DNA of 64,000 bases from contig CM065304.1 of NCBI GenBank assembly GCA_033032175.1, positions 10,788,001 through 10,852,000 on the forward strand, given 5' to 3'. The stretch is from Saturnia japonica. Lineage: Eukaryota > Arthropoda > Insecta > Lepidoptera > Saturniidae. Below the pieces are notes generated by a model. That model was not told where the DNA came from. It did not search any database and worked only from the letters and a program-made list of their open reading frames with translations. The translations under genes and the position numbers were made by a program. This document shows positions 24,314-34,474 of the stretch, in pieces. Positions within the stretch are counted from its first letter, which is position 1. The number at the start of each line of letters is the position of its first letter.

Positions 24314-25342
24314 CTAACGAAGCGTACGAAGTGCTAAGAAAGGGGCTGCAACAACACCGAAAGTTACCGTACAAAGTCGGTACTCCTGTACAGGATCGTT
24401 AGGAGAATATCTCCACAGAATTCGTTGGAAATTCCGGTCTTCAGGTCGTATTTCGATAAAACGATACATCATTTTGATATCAGCTGTAAAAACTATCTTG
24501 TGTAGTCGGAATTTTAAAAGAACGGCATCTATGTTTTGGTGTAGTTTTTGACCAATTAGTAAGTTATCATTCAGTGAACGACCGTTAGTAGTCTTGCAGG
24601 AAGCATCAAAGACTACTCGGACTTTAGTAGTCGCAGAAGATTTTTTCACCACACAGTGGTGAGGTATATAGTAGGAAAACCTGTCAGCATGCGTAACCTC
24701 ACTGATAGGTTCCATATGTCCCAAGCTTTCGTACTCTTGCAGACACTTAGTATACTCCTCTCGCAAGGCAGGGTCGCGAGAGAATCTTTGTTCAAGCTTG
24801 TGCAAGCGATAAAGTGCTATTTGACGTGATTCGCCGAGAAGAGGTACGTGTTCCTGAAATGGGAGGGAGACAATGTATTTTCCATTGTCACCTCGCTTAT
24901 GAGTATTGACGAAGATTGATTCACAAAGAGCTTCTTCTTTTGTGACAGGCTTGACATCAGATACTGATTCAAGTTCCCAAAACTTTTGTAGTTGCATATC
25001 AAGCTGATATGTACTAACATTCATGCAGACTTGTGCTGGTAATGAATGAGCTATTTTACCGTTAAGTAGGTAACCAAAAATACTATTAATGGCCACGGGT
25101 GTACCCTGTGGGCCCTTAATAATATCATGCAACAATATACTGTCAGTATAATCTGATCCTAGTAAAAGTTCTACGGGACGCGCGGAACGTAATTCCGGGT
25201 CGGCTAGGGGTAGATTTTGAAGATGACTTATATGCTCGAAAGTGCTCGGAATGCTTGGTAAATAGCTTGTTATCTTGGGCAAGATAAGAGCTTCGATAAG
25301 TAATTTAGGTTCTGATTTGTTGTGAGGCGTAACTTCACACAA
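24314..25342 (-). CDS. Bel-Pao pol N-terminal part: protease end and reverse transcriptase fingers/palm
   Basis: The frame covers the end of the protease region (VELLLGSDYTDSILL), a spacer, and the reverse-transcriptase N-half: YIPHHCVVKKSSATTKVRVV, FDASCKTTNGRSLNDNLL, and TADIKMMYRFIEI with the first catalytic Asp (about residue 290). It ends at a TAG (24314-24316) inside the polymerase, in the segment LRTLR-stop-LAMDE, before the FVDD motif. The stop therefore cuts the enzyme in half. The 5' end is not a true start: reading has to come from the gag-protease frame that closes at 25345-25347, either by a -1 shift or because a base has been lost. Confidence 0.88.
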   Translation of the reverse strand: MCEVTPHNKSEPKLLIEALILPKITSYLPSIPSTFEHISHLQNLPLADPELRSARPVELLLGSDYTDSILLHDIIKGPQGTPVAINSIFGYLLNGKIAHSLPAQVCMNVSTYQLDMQLQKFWELESVSDVKPVTKEEALCESIFVNTHKRGDNGKYIVSLPFQEHVPLLGESRQIALYRLHKLEQRFSRDPALREEYTKCLQEYESLGHMEPISEVTHADRFSYYIPHHCVVKKSSATTKVRVVFDASCKTTNGRSLNDNLLIGQKLHQNIDAVLLKFRLHKIVFTADIKMMYRFIEIRPEDRNFQRILWRYSPNDPVQEYRLCTVTFGVVAAPFLALRTLR

Positions 25343-25344
25343 AA

Positions 25345-26997
25345 CTATCCACGTGGCTGCTCATTTTGATCGCCTATTCCAGTCACAGTCAAGCTAGTCC
25401 TGGCACGATAACGTGGTAAACCAAGACGTTGGACGCACGACTCTGTAATGAGAGTGGCTTGAGAGCCTTGGTCCACTAGAGCGCGCACAAGACGGGGTGT
25501 GCAGGGACCCGCATCCATAGAACGCATGTTGACCAATGCTGTGGTAAGTAGAACCACACAGTTATTCCTGTGGCCAGAAACAGCACACACCGGTGTGGGC
25601 GAAGAGGAAAGTTCCGCTACTGAGGTCAGCTCAGGGGAAGAGAAGTTACATTCGCTTGTTAAAGTAATATTTGAAATCATATCTTCGTGTATAGAAGTAT
25701 GATGACGCTGGGAACACACACGACAGTTGTGTCGCGACTTACAATCATTGATATTGTGGCCAGAGAATAAGCAATTTTTGCAAATTTTATTATGTTCGAT
25801 AAAGGATTTCTTTTCAGATAAAGTTAATTTATTAAACTTGTCGCATTTGTTTAAAGGATGTGTATTATCTTTACAATAATTACATTTAATGTTACACCCG
25901 GAATCAATGGCAGTCGCAGCATGAACGTTCATTAAACGCGTGGTATGTGCAGAAGACAAATCCCGCGCTTGTGTTCGTGCAGCGGCGCGCTGTGGGTCCG
26001 ACTGCGAGCGCGCCATCGCTGCACGTGAAGCGACGGCTTGCCGCGACAACGAGTTAGGCATGCGGCGGCCTACTGCTTCCTCGCCACCCGCGCCTGCACC
26101 CGCACTGGGGCTGAGTGACGCGACGGAGGACATCACCTCGGACGCCGACAACTCTTTGTCTAGAAACTCGATAAGGTCACTCACAGGTGGGATCTCACAT
26201 GGCGACTTCAGCGATAATTCGAAGCGTTTTCGAATATTCGGCGTAATTTTACGTAACAAAATATTCAACAGAATGAAACTCCATTGGGTGACCGGTAAGT
26301 CGAAAGATATCAACGCGGTAAAATTTTCGTTATAAACATTTAAAATGTTACGCACACTTTGTTCAACATTTTTATCATTGACCGGTTTGACATCAAGAAT
26401 TTTGTCCAAGTGTTTGGTTGCTATAATTCGATCATTCTGATAACGATTCAGTAACACTTGCAAAGCGTTACTGTAGTTATCGCCAGTTATGGGAAGTGAT
26501 TTTATTAAATTGTAAGGTTCACCTCGCAAGGACAAAAGCAAATAACGGAAACGTTCAACATTTGATAATTGTTCGTTGTTATGCACTAATGATGAAAACA
26601 AATCGTAAAATGCATTCCATTCTGTTATACCACCGTGAAAAGTCGGTAAGGCAAGTGTCGGTAGCTGAATTTTAGAATGACCGTGAGAACAAGTGGTAGG
26701 CTGTGCGCTGGCCAAACTTTGTCTACGTAGAATTTTTATGTTATCCGCTATAATTTGAACTTTATAATATAAGTTGTCGAATTGATTACGTATTTCTAAT
26801 TGTTCTTCAGGTTTAAACTCGCCGGTTTTAGCTAAAAGTTTTTCAATTTTACCTTGAATAAGGAAAAACTGCTTCTTAACATTGTTTAATTCCTTAACAC
26901 GAGCACGGAATTCTGCTTCATTGGCAGAACAATCAGCCATACGTTGGATGCTATTCATAAAAACTTCGCGTTCAAATGTTAGTAGTTGAAGTTCCAT
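25345..26997 (-). CDS. Bel-Pao gag with zinc knuckles and aspartic protease start
   Basis: A 550-codon frame starting at an ATG close to the 5' LTR. Residues about 110-260 form the Pao-type gag domain (LPTFHGGITEWNAFYDLFSS, RFRYLLLSLRGEPYNLI). A Ser/Ala/Arg-rich linker (about 285-350) precedes three Cys/His knuckles: CNYCKDNTHPLNKC (372-385), CKNCLFSGHNINDC (406-419) and CRVCSQRHHTSIH (425-437). The frame then enters the retropepsin with RALVDQGSQATLI (Asp near 509) and stops at TAG 25345-25347. In most Bel-Pao elements gag and pol are one frame, so the stop probably reflects a lost base, though a -1 shift cannot be excluded. Frames on the plus strand at 25499-25702 and 25940-26335 are by-products. 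Confidence 0.9.
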   Translation of the reverse strand: MELQLLTFEREVFMNSIQRMADCSANEAEFRARVKELNNVKKQFFLIQGKIEKLLAKTGEFKPEEQLEIRNQFDNLYYKVQIIADNIKILRRQSLASAQPTTCSHGHSKIQLPTLALPTFHGGITEWNAFYDLFSSLVHNNEQLSNVERFRYLLLSLRGEPYNLIKSLPITGDNYSNALQVLLNRYQNDRIIATKHLDKILDVKPVNDKNVEQSVRNILNVYNENFTALISFDLPVTQWSFILLNILLRKITPNIRKRFELSLKSPCEIPPVSDLIEFLDKELSASEVMSSVASLSPSAGAGAGGEEAVGRRMPNSLSRQAVASRAAMARSQSDPQRAAARTQARDLSSAHTTRLMNVHAATAIDSGCNIKCNYCKDNTHPLNKCDKFNKLTLSEKKSFIEHNKICKNCLFSGHNINDCKSRHNCRVCSQRHHTSIHEDMISNITLTSECNFSSPELTSVAELSSSPTPVCAVSGHRNNCVVLLTTALVNMRSMDAGPCTPRLVRALVDQGSQATLITESCVQRLGLPRYRARTSLTVTGIGDQNEQPRG

Positions 26998-27635
26998 AAT
27001 GAATGTAAATAATAAATATGTTTGTATAGTGAAGTAGAGAGATAGTTAGTAGTTAAGCACGAAGCACACTAACAGCAATACGATACTATAAGATATTTCA
27101 ATATGAAAGGTAATACTATTAGTTAGTGTTATTTGTAGTATGATAATACGGCGATGTTGACCATGCAAAATTATAAGTGTGTCTAGTACGTAATACGTAG
27201 ACAGCTAATTACAACCTGCAATATGAAGTTATATTATGTTAAGATAATGGTTAAATTGATTGGCGTAGCTAGCTCTGGAGCGCGTGCATAAGATAATAGA
27301 TAAGACTTGTATTGTAGAAGCGAACGTCGACGCGAGCGCTATTAGCGTTAGAGAAAAAAAAAAAATTTGTTTACCCACAAGATGAAATAAACATGCAACT
27401 GATATAAATTCACTATTTTTACCTATTAATTCATTAGGAAATGAATTAGTACAGTTCGAAAAAACTGTACGCAGTGGTATTGTCGAAAAACAAATACGCT
27501 AAGCCTAGGTAAAACGGAAAGTTTCTTAATAAAAGGTAGTTTATGCCAATTTGATATTGAAAAATTATAGAAAATTGTACTTATAAAGACCTAATATGCC
27601 AGCACAAACCCTAAAGTCCTTGTTAATTTTTGATA
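26998..27635 (-). other. Bel-Pao 5' untranslated leader
   Basis: This is the internal leader between the primer site and the gag ATG (26995-26997 read on the minus strand). It is AT-rich with a poly-A run at 27353-27365 and holds no coding frame of note. A packaging signal may be here but none can be recognised by eye. Confidence 0.6.
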
Positions 27636-27653
27636 ATCCGGCTCGAAGGACCA
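27636..27653 (-). promoter_or_regulatory. Primer binding site matching tRNA-Tyr
   Basis: Six bases inside the 5' LTR the minus strand reads TGGTCCTTCGAGCCGGAT. This is complementary to a tRNA 3' end of the form CCGGCTCGAAGGA plus CCA, which I recognise as that of insect tRNA-Tyr (acceptor CCTTCG...CGAAGG). The 18-base match at the right place makes this the likely primer for minus-strand synthesis. The tRNA identity rests on memory of insect tRNA-Tyr. Confidence 0.8.
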
Positions 27654-27659
27654 AACAAA

Positions 27660-28040
27660 TGTGTAGGAAATGTAGTTATGAGGACATGTATCCACCACTC
27701 ACCCGCACACGGAGATTCTTTTCTTCGGGGTACCCCGGCTGAGTTTGTGGCTTAGGTTGCTGATCTTCTTAACAAGGCACTAGTCTACACTGGCACTAGG
27801 ATTTATTACGGTTTTCAGGAGATTATAACCGATTTTATAATTTTTCTCAACGCAGTTGCGCTCAGAGCGGTTTGCAAGTTGCGAGATACAAACGTACTAT
27901 GTTTTTTTGATAGAGGGCAGCACTTGCGTTCGTTTAAAGTGCGTTAAGGTAGATAGGTGGACAGATACATTCCATTTTAGTAATAAAACTAATATAGAAA
28001 AAGATTTGTGCTGACATATACCCAATGAAAATACGGAACA
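27660..28040 (-). repeat. 5' LTR of the Bel-Pao element
   Basis: Partner of 21228-21608, same length, 4 mismatches. As the upstream LTR in the transcribed direction it should hold the promoter. No canonical TATA box can be assigned with confidence; a tcagt-type initiator is not clear either. Confidence 0.93.
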
Positions 28041-28471
28041 TCTATAACAAAAAGCCCATTTTTTAAATTTTTGTCTGTCTCTCTGTTTGTTCCAGGTAAT
28101 CTCCGAAACGGTTGGACCGATTTTGACGGGACTTTCACTGATAGATAGCTGATAATATAGGGAGTAACATAGGTTATTTTTATTTTAGAAAAAAGAATTA
28201 GGGTCCGCACAAATAAAAAAACTGGTCATAGTGACTCAATTCGGGCACTTAAATGGCTTATGCTGAGTAAACCATAAGAGATATAGCAAAATAATGTACT
28301 ACATAATTATAGGCATTAGAAGTTCTACAAAAAATTTCGGGAGAGTATATATCTATCTTCTAAGGAATATCCCCAATACCAATTTTTGTCTTTAAAATAG
28401 CCGGGAGCGGGGGAGTAAGATTCGTGCGGGCATTCTGTAGTTCGCGTGAGCGAAGCCACGGGCACAGCTAG

Positions 28472-30620
28472 TCTTTTATAAAATAAATAAAATATATTCA
28501 CAGAGAACGATGCCATAGTTAAATAACAATACCGCGTGTACCAGGGAGGTGACCGGGTCAACAAATGTTCAATATATTCGTTTCCTGTTTTAATGAATTT
28601 AAAATCAGATTTACATACTTACGTGTACAAAGAAATTGAGCAATAACTTTTTTGGTTATTCTAAAATCCTTATTGAGTTAATGTCTTTTTTCAACGCCAT
28701 AATTACAAAAATCACAAAAGTGATGACAATTATGCTTTTGTCATCATTTGAATGTTTCAGCTCTGACGTCGATGTGGTCTTATGTGGCTTATGTTGTCAA
28801 TATTTCACAAGAAAGTAAGTGTCGATTCGTGGTAAAACTTCCTTAATTACTTTATGTCAGCGGGCCATAGTATACTGAGAGCTTTATCCTACCATCACAA
28901 TTTTATTTTCTGATGGTTGTACACGCTTTGTAGTGTACAACGTGTGTTTACGTGTGTCTTTGTTGTTGTTGTGTACACTTTGTCGGCACACCTCAACGGT
29001 TCCATTCTTGTGTGATTTCCTATGTTACTGAAGAATACGTCGATGCTTGCTAATGGCAGCATAATCAAAATACAGTTATTCTCCTCATATTAATCCTCGT
29101 ATCACGGGCCTTTACACCTAAGGTATAAGAGTCCACTTCGTTAAAAAGCGGTTAAATTTTACCAACTGCTTCATATCTCTCTTCGTTTTGAGAACTTGAA
29201 GTCCTTTCTTTAAGACGCTATTTTTTTGCTTAAAGCCTGTGGTCCCACCAACAGTGCACATCACTCATAACTCATTCAGGCATTATCTTAGTCTTAGATG
29301 CATCTGCGTATTCTTCTGATTTTTGGTAAGCCTAATCAAGGAATTCGCAATCGGAAGTCGAAGCCATGCACAAAACAGAACACTTAAGAATTTTTCGTTT
29401 TTCCATCTGCGTCTTAGGCAGACCCTAAGACTTTCGGCCAGGCTTTGAACTCCTGTTTTACTGTGGTATTGAAATCGTACAAAAATAAGATGTATTCTTT
29501 TGAACATACCCTTTTGAGGCATTTCGTCAATACGTTATTCAATGTAGGAGTACAGACACTGACAATATTAAGAGGTAGTTGTTATTATCCAAATGAAGAC
29601 GCAATATGGTAAACGCGGTCCAAAATATGCACTGCATAATTTTATAAGTACTTGCTTAACAAATTGATTGTTAATCGCAAGATCGGCCAACTTCCTTATT
29701 CAAAAGGTACAACAGGTCCTTTCCGAAAGAAATTATACATTCCTTATATTTTAATCTTCTTCATAGACAAGATGTATTTCGTTTAAGATGTAGCACTAAC
29801 ATCCATATTGTAACGAAAAAGTTGATTTACAGGTTGTTTATTTTTCACGGTAGATACTTAATTTTAGATGTACCTACACTAAAGAATAATAATTATGTGC
29901 TTGTAATTAGAGAGACAAATAACGAATAAATAAAGTGACAATAAAGTGAATCTGTCTAATTATAAGTCAGGTTTTGTTTTAACTTAGATATCCTACGAAT
30001 GAATATCTATAGCTTAATATAATGGTCCAATTAACGTTAAACAAGTAAATATTCTAAATGTATCCAGAAGTTAACAATCATTTCTTGTACGAATATTGCC
30101 CGGAATTCTTATAATCAAATTTGTACCATAACTACTCTTGCAAATGGACACTCGTGTAAATTTCGACTATTTGCTAGTTCCGTAATCAAGATTGGTTATT
30201 AACGCTCTCTTCCAAATGAACGGAAACTGCGATGGACCGCACGAACGAACGTAGTGGTAGCTCAAATCAATTTACAAACGGTAGACTAGACAATATGGGT
30301 AACGGTTCCCTCTAATTTGTCCAATATTGACTCGATCTTTCGTATACCACATTTTGTGAGGAATATGAGTAATGCTGTTATATTTATAAGTATATATTTC
30401 ATATATTATAATATAACACAAAATAGGTTCTTAATATAATATATTGTGGGTATAGTGAGTTCTTTATTCCCACGGGGTAAAATCACAATCACTAATGTCA
30501 AAATTAAAAATAATGTTAGCTACCACATTCATTTTTGAGGTGTTGTGCTACCATATATTTACGTAGCAATTATTTGAATTGTAACATTTTAAATCCTGAA
30601 TTGAGGTTTTTTATTTATTA
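28472..30620. other. Gene-free stretch, possible ancient repeat remains
   Basis: No intact gene. The block 28900-29560 is less AT-rich than its flanks and has a 79-codon minus-strand frame (29283-29522) with phrases such as RLPIANSL and a nearby KYADASKTK-like segment in another frame. This vaguely recalls the C-terminus of a retrotransposon integrase, but the match is too weak to call. The rest is AT-rich with no recognised element. Confidence 0.45.
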
Positions 30621-30621
30621 A

Positions 30622-30790
30622 CTAGCTGTGCCCTCGCGACTTCGTCCACGTAGTATATTTCGTGTATGAAAAAGAGCAACTCTTAATAAAAACCTCACTT
30701 CGCCTCAATCTCACCATACGGTATTTGACCCGTTTAAGCTTTGATAATACCCAACTAAAATAATTTGAAATGTCAATCCATATCACAGTT
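30622..30790 (-). mobile_element. Helitron-like fragment, 3' end
   Basis: The plus strand starts ctagctgtgccctcgcgac, that is, the element ends CTAG on the minus strand, with T after it. A tcgcgac...gtccacg hairpin lies just inside. The body (gcctcaatctcaccatacgg, tatttgacccg) matches 16450-16572 inverted. The other end was not found. Confidence 0.55.
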
Positions 30791-30824
30791 TAACAATCAT
30801 ACCTATATTATCTAAAATACATTA

Positions 30825-31060
30825 AGGCTGACGGCTATGCTCGGAGACCTGGGTCCGATTCCCAGGTCGAGCAAAGTGTTATTGGGTTTTTCTTTGAAAT
30901 TCTCAGTAGCAGCACGGAAATAGGCTTTGTGCCCGATTAATTGCAATAAGCTCACCCCCTATTACTTACATGGGACCAAAAATATAGCCGGCGAACTTTG
31001 GGTATACATTAGTACACCTCTGCCTAACCCTTCAGGGAATATATATATATATACATAAAG
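30825..31060 (+). repeat. tRNA-derived SINE, copy with degraded head
   Basis: The B box of the internal Pol III promoter is clear (ggtccgattcc, 30852-30862). The body (caggtcgagcaaagtgttat, cgattaattgcaataagctc, cacctctgcctaacccttc) matches the minus-strand copy at 42751-43019. The A-box side is damaged. It ends in an AT-rich run at about 31020-31060. A simple (TA)n replaces the usual tail. Confidence 0.75.
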
Positions 31061-31087
31061 GCATACAAAATGTATGTAATTTATTAA

Positions 31088-31532
31088 AGATTAAGTGAGG
31101 TCAACCTTTTTTGAATAAAATCAGATTGAGTTTTCAAACATGTGTCAAAATAAAATGTAAATTAAATACAAGCACTAAGGAGTATTGATATCAACTTCGA
31201 AGCAAATCACCGCCAAAATAACTTTCTGCCCCTTTTTCACCCCGTTAGTGTATGAATTTCAACAAAATACGAAATACGTCTTCCATCAATTCTGTTAAAA
31301 AAAGTTTATGCAAAATTTGAAATAGATTGGACCAAGGAATCACGTTATCCCATACAAACATTGCCCCCTTTTTCATCCCCTTAGGGGTAGAATTACGGAA
31401 AATACTTTCTTATCGGATGCCTACGTCATACATAGAACACACTCTCTAAGTTTCAGGTTTCTACGATCAGCTTTAGGCTGTGCGTTGATCCGTCAGTCAG
31501 TCATTCAGGATAAAGCATTTTATATTTATAGA
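31088..31532 (-). mobile_element. Helitron-like family C element, 5' end intact
   Basis: On the minus strand it starts TCTATAAATATAAAATGC after an A (plus-strand t at 31533) and includes gtgcgttgatccgtcag, accccgttagtgtatga and cttcgaagcaaatcac read on the plus strand. A second copy with the same order lies at 46195-46638. No CTAG end is found at the left side (31088), so the copy is 3'-truncated or ends differently. The 62-codon frame at 31485-31673 starts inside it and is not a gene. Confidence 0.55.
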
Positions 31533-31674
31533 TTGAAATATTTTGTGTTATTAAAAAACATACATTTGGAGAGTTCAATGTTTTTTCTGAAAGACATAAT
31601 AATAGTTAAATTAACTCGTGCGTTTTTACGACTTGTTACAATTGGTGACATCACTATTAAAAAAAAACAATAAA

Positions 31675-32390
31675 CTATAATCGTACAAGTTTGTGCGCGA
31701 CCTTCCTATGTTTCCAACAGACGTTGGCAAGTGCAAGGTACTACAGACGATAAAGGGGGCGGGTAATGTAACGGGAAAGGGAAACGCGTGCAATTGCGTG
31801 ACGTAGGCTCACAGTCACAGTACACTAAGGTAAGCAGTATTACGTCTTCATACAAACGGCCAAATTAAATCTAGGTAAACTTCAGTTCACAATAGTTGTG
31901 AGTACACAATTTATAAGTAACTAGCTATCCGCCTCGGCTTCGCACGAGTAGCAAACCATAATATAATTCTACATTTAAGAAGAATAATTACGTAATGTAA
32001 CTTTATTGGTTTACGAGGCGTACGCCAATAAAGCAATAAATAATAAAGTAGGCATGATTTTTTTCGACATCTTCAAAAATCATCGTCATATTTCAACCAA
32101 TTTACACAAAACCATAATAAATTATACACCTAAACCTTCCTCACGAATCACTCCGTTAATTGATGAAAACCGTATAAAAATCCATTTGTATTTTTTGAGT
32201 TTATCACGATCAGACAGACAGACGCGGCAGGGCGAATAATTACATTAGTATATATTATATATCTCTTAGTTGCCCACCGCGAAGTGTAATGTGTAGTGTA
32301 GTGACGTGCTACCTCGTCCCCGCCAACGTCTAAAACATAGGACGGTGGAGCACGAACTTGTACGACTATAGTAACACATGAAATGTCATT
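31675..32390. mobile_element. Composite element with about 65-bp terminal inverted repeats, copy 1
   Basis: The left arm (from about 31675, ctataatcgtacaagtttg to gttggcaagtgcaaggtac) pairs with the right arm (about 32310-32385, tacctcgtccccgccaacg to cgtacgactatag). The same arm occurs at 62738-62805 and, inverted, at the window end. The left inner 180 bp match 63810-63960 inverted. Between the arms lies a Helitron-like unit (31921-32268). It has no coding capacity. Outer flanks show taa on both sides, a possible 3-bp target duplication. Confidence 0.55.
31921..32268 (-). mobile_element. Helitron-like unit inside the composite element
   Basis: It ends on the minus strand in CTAG (31921-31924) before T, with a cggcttcgcacgag hairpin region inside. 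Near the other end it carries ttgatgaaaaccgtataaaa and tcagacagacagacgcggc, wording common in lepidopteran Helitron-like elements. The 77-codon frame at 32006-32239 is a by-product. Confidence 0.5.
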
Positions 32391-32747
32391 TTACTATATG
32401 GGAATTAAAACTGCAATGTAAGTATTAATATTATAAAGAGATAGGATTTGTGTATCATATTTTAGGAGGTTATAATCACTGGAACTACTGATCTGATTCT
32501 ATTCTTTCGCTAATAGAAAGCTACATTATTCCTGAGAGATATAGGTGGGCTATTTTATTTAATAAATTTCATAATATAATTAGTGCGCATGTAGTCGAGA
32601 GTGGTTATTAGTATATTTATTATAAATGTAAAAGTATGTTTTTTTTTTACTATTTTCGATCAATGACGTTTAAAAGCTTAGAAAAATCTAATAAAATTTG
32701 GCATAGAAGTGCATTATGTCTAGGAATAATGAAAAAAATAAACTTGC

Positions 32748-33062
32748 TATATCTTTTATGGTTTACTCAGCGTAAGCCATTTAAGCGCCCGAATTGATTC
32801 ACCATGACCACTTTTTTTTAATTTGTGCGGAACCCTAATTTTTTTCTAAAATGAAAGTAGCATAAGTTACTCTATATTAAAATCAGCTATCTACAAGTGA
32901 AGGTCCCGTCAAAATCGGTCCAACCGTGTCGGAGATTACCTGGAACAAACGAACAGGCAGACAGACTTACAATATAATATATACTTTCCTAATTATGCGT
33001 TTAGTAAAAATCTGTTATTTTGACATTCAAAATAGACACTTCAATTTTATTAATTGTATAGA
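32748..33062 (-). mobile_element. Helitron-like family A fragment, 5' two-thirds
   Basis: On the minus strand it begins TCTATACAATTAATAAAATT after an A (plus t at 33063) and includes the cggtccaaccgtgtcgg and ggtttactcagcgtaagcc blocks. It stops at about 32748, so the CTAG end and GC hairpin are lost. Confidence 0.65.
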
Positions 33063-33479
33063 TGATAATTAATAGTCGAAATGCACGTCTCAGGTTGTCT
33101 TAGTCTGCACGAAGTAACAATTTACGTTCTCAAAAAAAAGATTTAACAAAGAAACAAAGAAATTGTCCCCAAATACAAAACTAAGGTAACCTTTATTTTG
33201 GCAGTTGGTTCCTTCTAAGATTGAGTTAATAATACAATTAGAACAATAATTATGATTGGGTGCAAGCTTGCGCGTACAAGTGACATGTATGTGTTGGTTA
33301 TTTGGTATTTGAGTATGTATCTATGTATAATTGTGTATGCCTACAAATATAGCATATATTGGTGAAATATAATTATTGCAATGGGTTAAGTTATAATTTT
33401 AAATAAATCTTCAATTTCCTGATAGGTAAGATTTTGTAACTAATTCCTTTTTATAAATTTACATTTAAATTGTGTCAGC
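33063..33479. other. AT-rich stretch, no gene
   Basis: Nothing recognised beyond AT-rich sequence; the right part may belong to the 3' untranslated tail of the LINE relic that follows on the minus strand. Confidence 0.4.
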
Positions 33480-34460
33480 GAATAAATGAGAAGGGAATTG
33501 TTTACTTTATAACATATTACTGAGAACAGTATAGTGTCGCTTAGTCAGTTCGATCCTGTGAGATACAGTAGGACATAACCGGTTTTTTTACGGGGGCTAT
33601 TAATATTAATCATATCAAATGAAGGTGTGCTATGTTTTTTGTAATATAGTCTGAAGTATATATATAGTTACCTGACAGTGAGAATTGCATCAGTCTCTGT
33701 ACATTTGAGTTGTGGGTACTCGTAGGGGTTCTTTATCATGATTTTTAAGACCGCTCTTTGAGCTTTTTCTAATCGCAAAAGGCTAGATGCGAGGGTACCT
33801 CCTCAAACCGAGAAACAGTAAGTAATAATACATTGGGCTAACGCATAGTAAACTGTGTTAAGAATGTTAAAATTGGCACAGTTACGTATCTTTTTAAACA
33901 CGAAGATTATTATTTTTGATTTAATTTGTTATAGTTTCCAAATGTTTGTTCCATTCAAGCGTTTGTTCAATGAATATATCATAATACTTAATTCATTTCT
34001 GTACATTCGCTGTTTTCTACATTGGCTATGTACCTGTCGCAATGATGTACTTGAACAAACAAAAAATGAATAGATGGTTGGGAAACGTTTATTAAAGAAA
34101 AAGTTAATAATTTAGTGTTATCGAGATTTAGAATAAGATAATTAGTAGAAAGTGAAGTATTAACTTACTGTGTCTATAGCATTTTCAGTATACTGTTTAG
34201 TTTGATCCCAACTAGGTCCATGTATAAGAAGTGCTGTATGATCCGCGTAGTAAAAATTTGACAGTTCTCTAGGGCCAGTTTTCAGAGATCGTTACTATAT
34301 AACATTACAAATAGTGTAGTGTCTAGCACATTTCTTTGAGGTTCACCGTATATTAGGTATGTTATGCAAGCCTTCTTATGATGAACATAGTATAATCTCT
34401 GAAAATAACGATTATGTCTTATAGCTATCATGACTTATAAATTATATCAAAATAAAATAT
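33480..34460 (-). pseudogene. Non-LTR retrotransposon relic with reverse-transcriptase domain
   Basis: On the minus strand, broken frames give VLDTTLFVMLY (after a damaged GVPQG motif, near 34310), LALENCQIFT followed after a one-base loss by YADHTALLIHGPSWDQTKQY (near 34215-34260), then KIRNCANFNILN, YYALAQCIITY (near 33835), SLLRLEKAQRAVLKIMIK (33735-33790) and YPTTQMYRD-like text. This is the fingers-palm-thumb order of a LINE reverse transcriptase of the jockey/CR1 kind. The catalytic YADD reads YADH here. Multiple stops make it dead. The plus-strand frame at 33855-34073 is a by-product. Confidence 0.8.
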
Positions 34461-34474
34461 TAAAAAAACTTTAT

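Larger units (their letters stand above)
21228..28040 (-). mobile_element. Bel-Pao LTR retrotransposon, complete but with broken pol
   Basis: A 6813-bp element with two 381-bp LTRs beginning TG and ending CA, a primer site, a purine-rich tract, and gag, protease, reverse transcriptase, RNase H and integrase regions in the Bel-Pao order on the minus strand. The bases just outside are cctat (21223-21227) and tctat (28041-28045), a 5-bp target duplication with one mismatch, normal in length for this superfamily. The LTRs differ at 4 of 381 sites with no gaps, so the insertion is recent. Coding is interrupted by a stop at 24314-24316 and by two frame changes (about 25345 and about 24175), so this copy cannot make a full polyprotein in one frame. 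Confidence 0.93.
21138..28471 (+). mobile_element. Helitron-like family A element split by a Bel-Pao insertion
   Basis: The 5' part (21138-21227) starts TCTATACAATTATAAAAT after an A. The 3' part (28041-28471) carries the gttggaccgattttgacgg, aaaccataagagatat and gcgtgagcgaagccacgg blocks and ends CTAG (28468-28471) before T. Joining the two halves restores the order seen in the 515-bp copy at 3585-4099, with a length of about 521 bp. The middle, 21228-28040, is the LTR retrotransposon. Thus the Helitron-like copy was in place first. Confidence 0.8.

Noticed and set aside
25499..26335. Plus-strand frames of 67 and 131 codons
   Set aside because: They lie opposite the gag frame of the Bel-Pao element, where domains are clear; they are by-products.
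29283..29522. Possible gypsy-type integrase C-terminus on the minus strand
   Set aside because: Only a few short phrases recall such proteins and they lie in different frames; no catalytic motif or LTR nearby.
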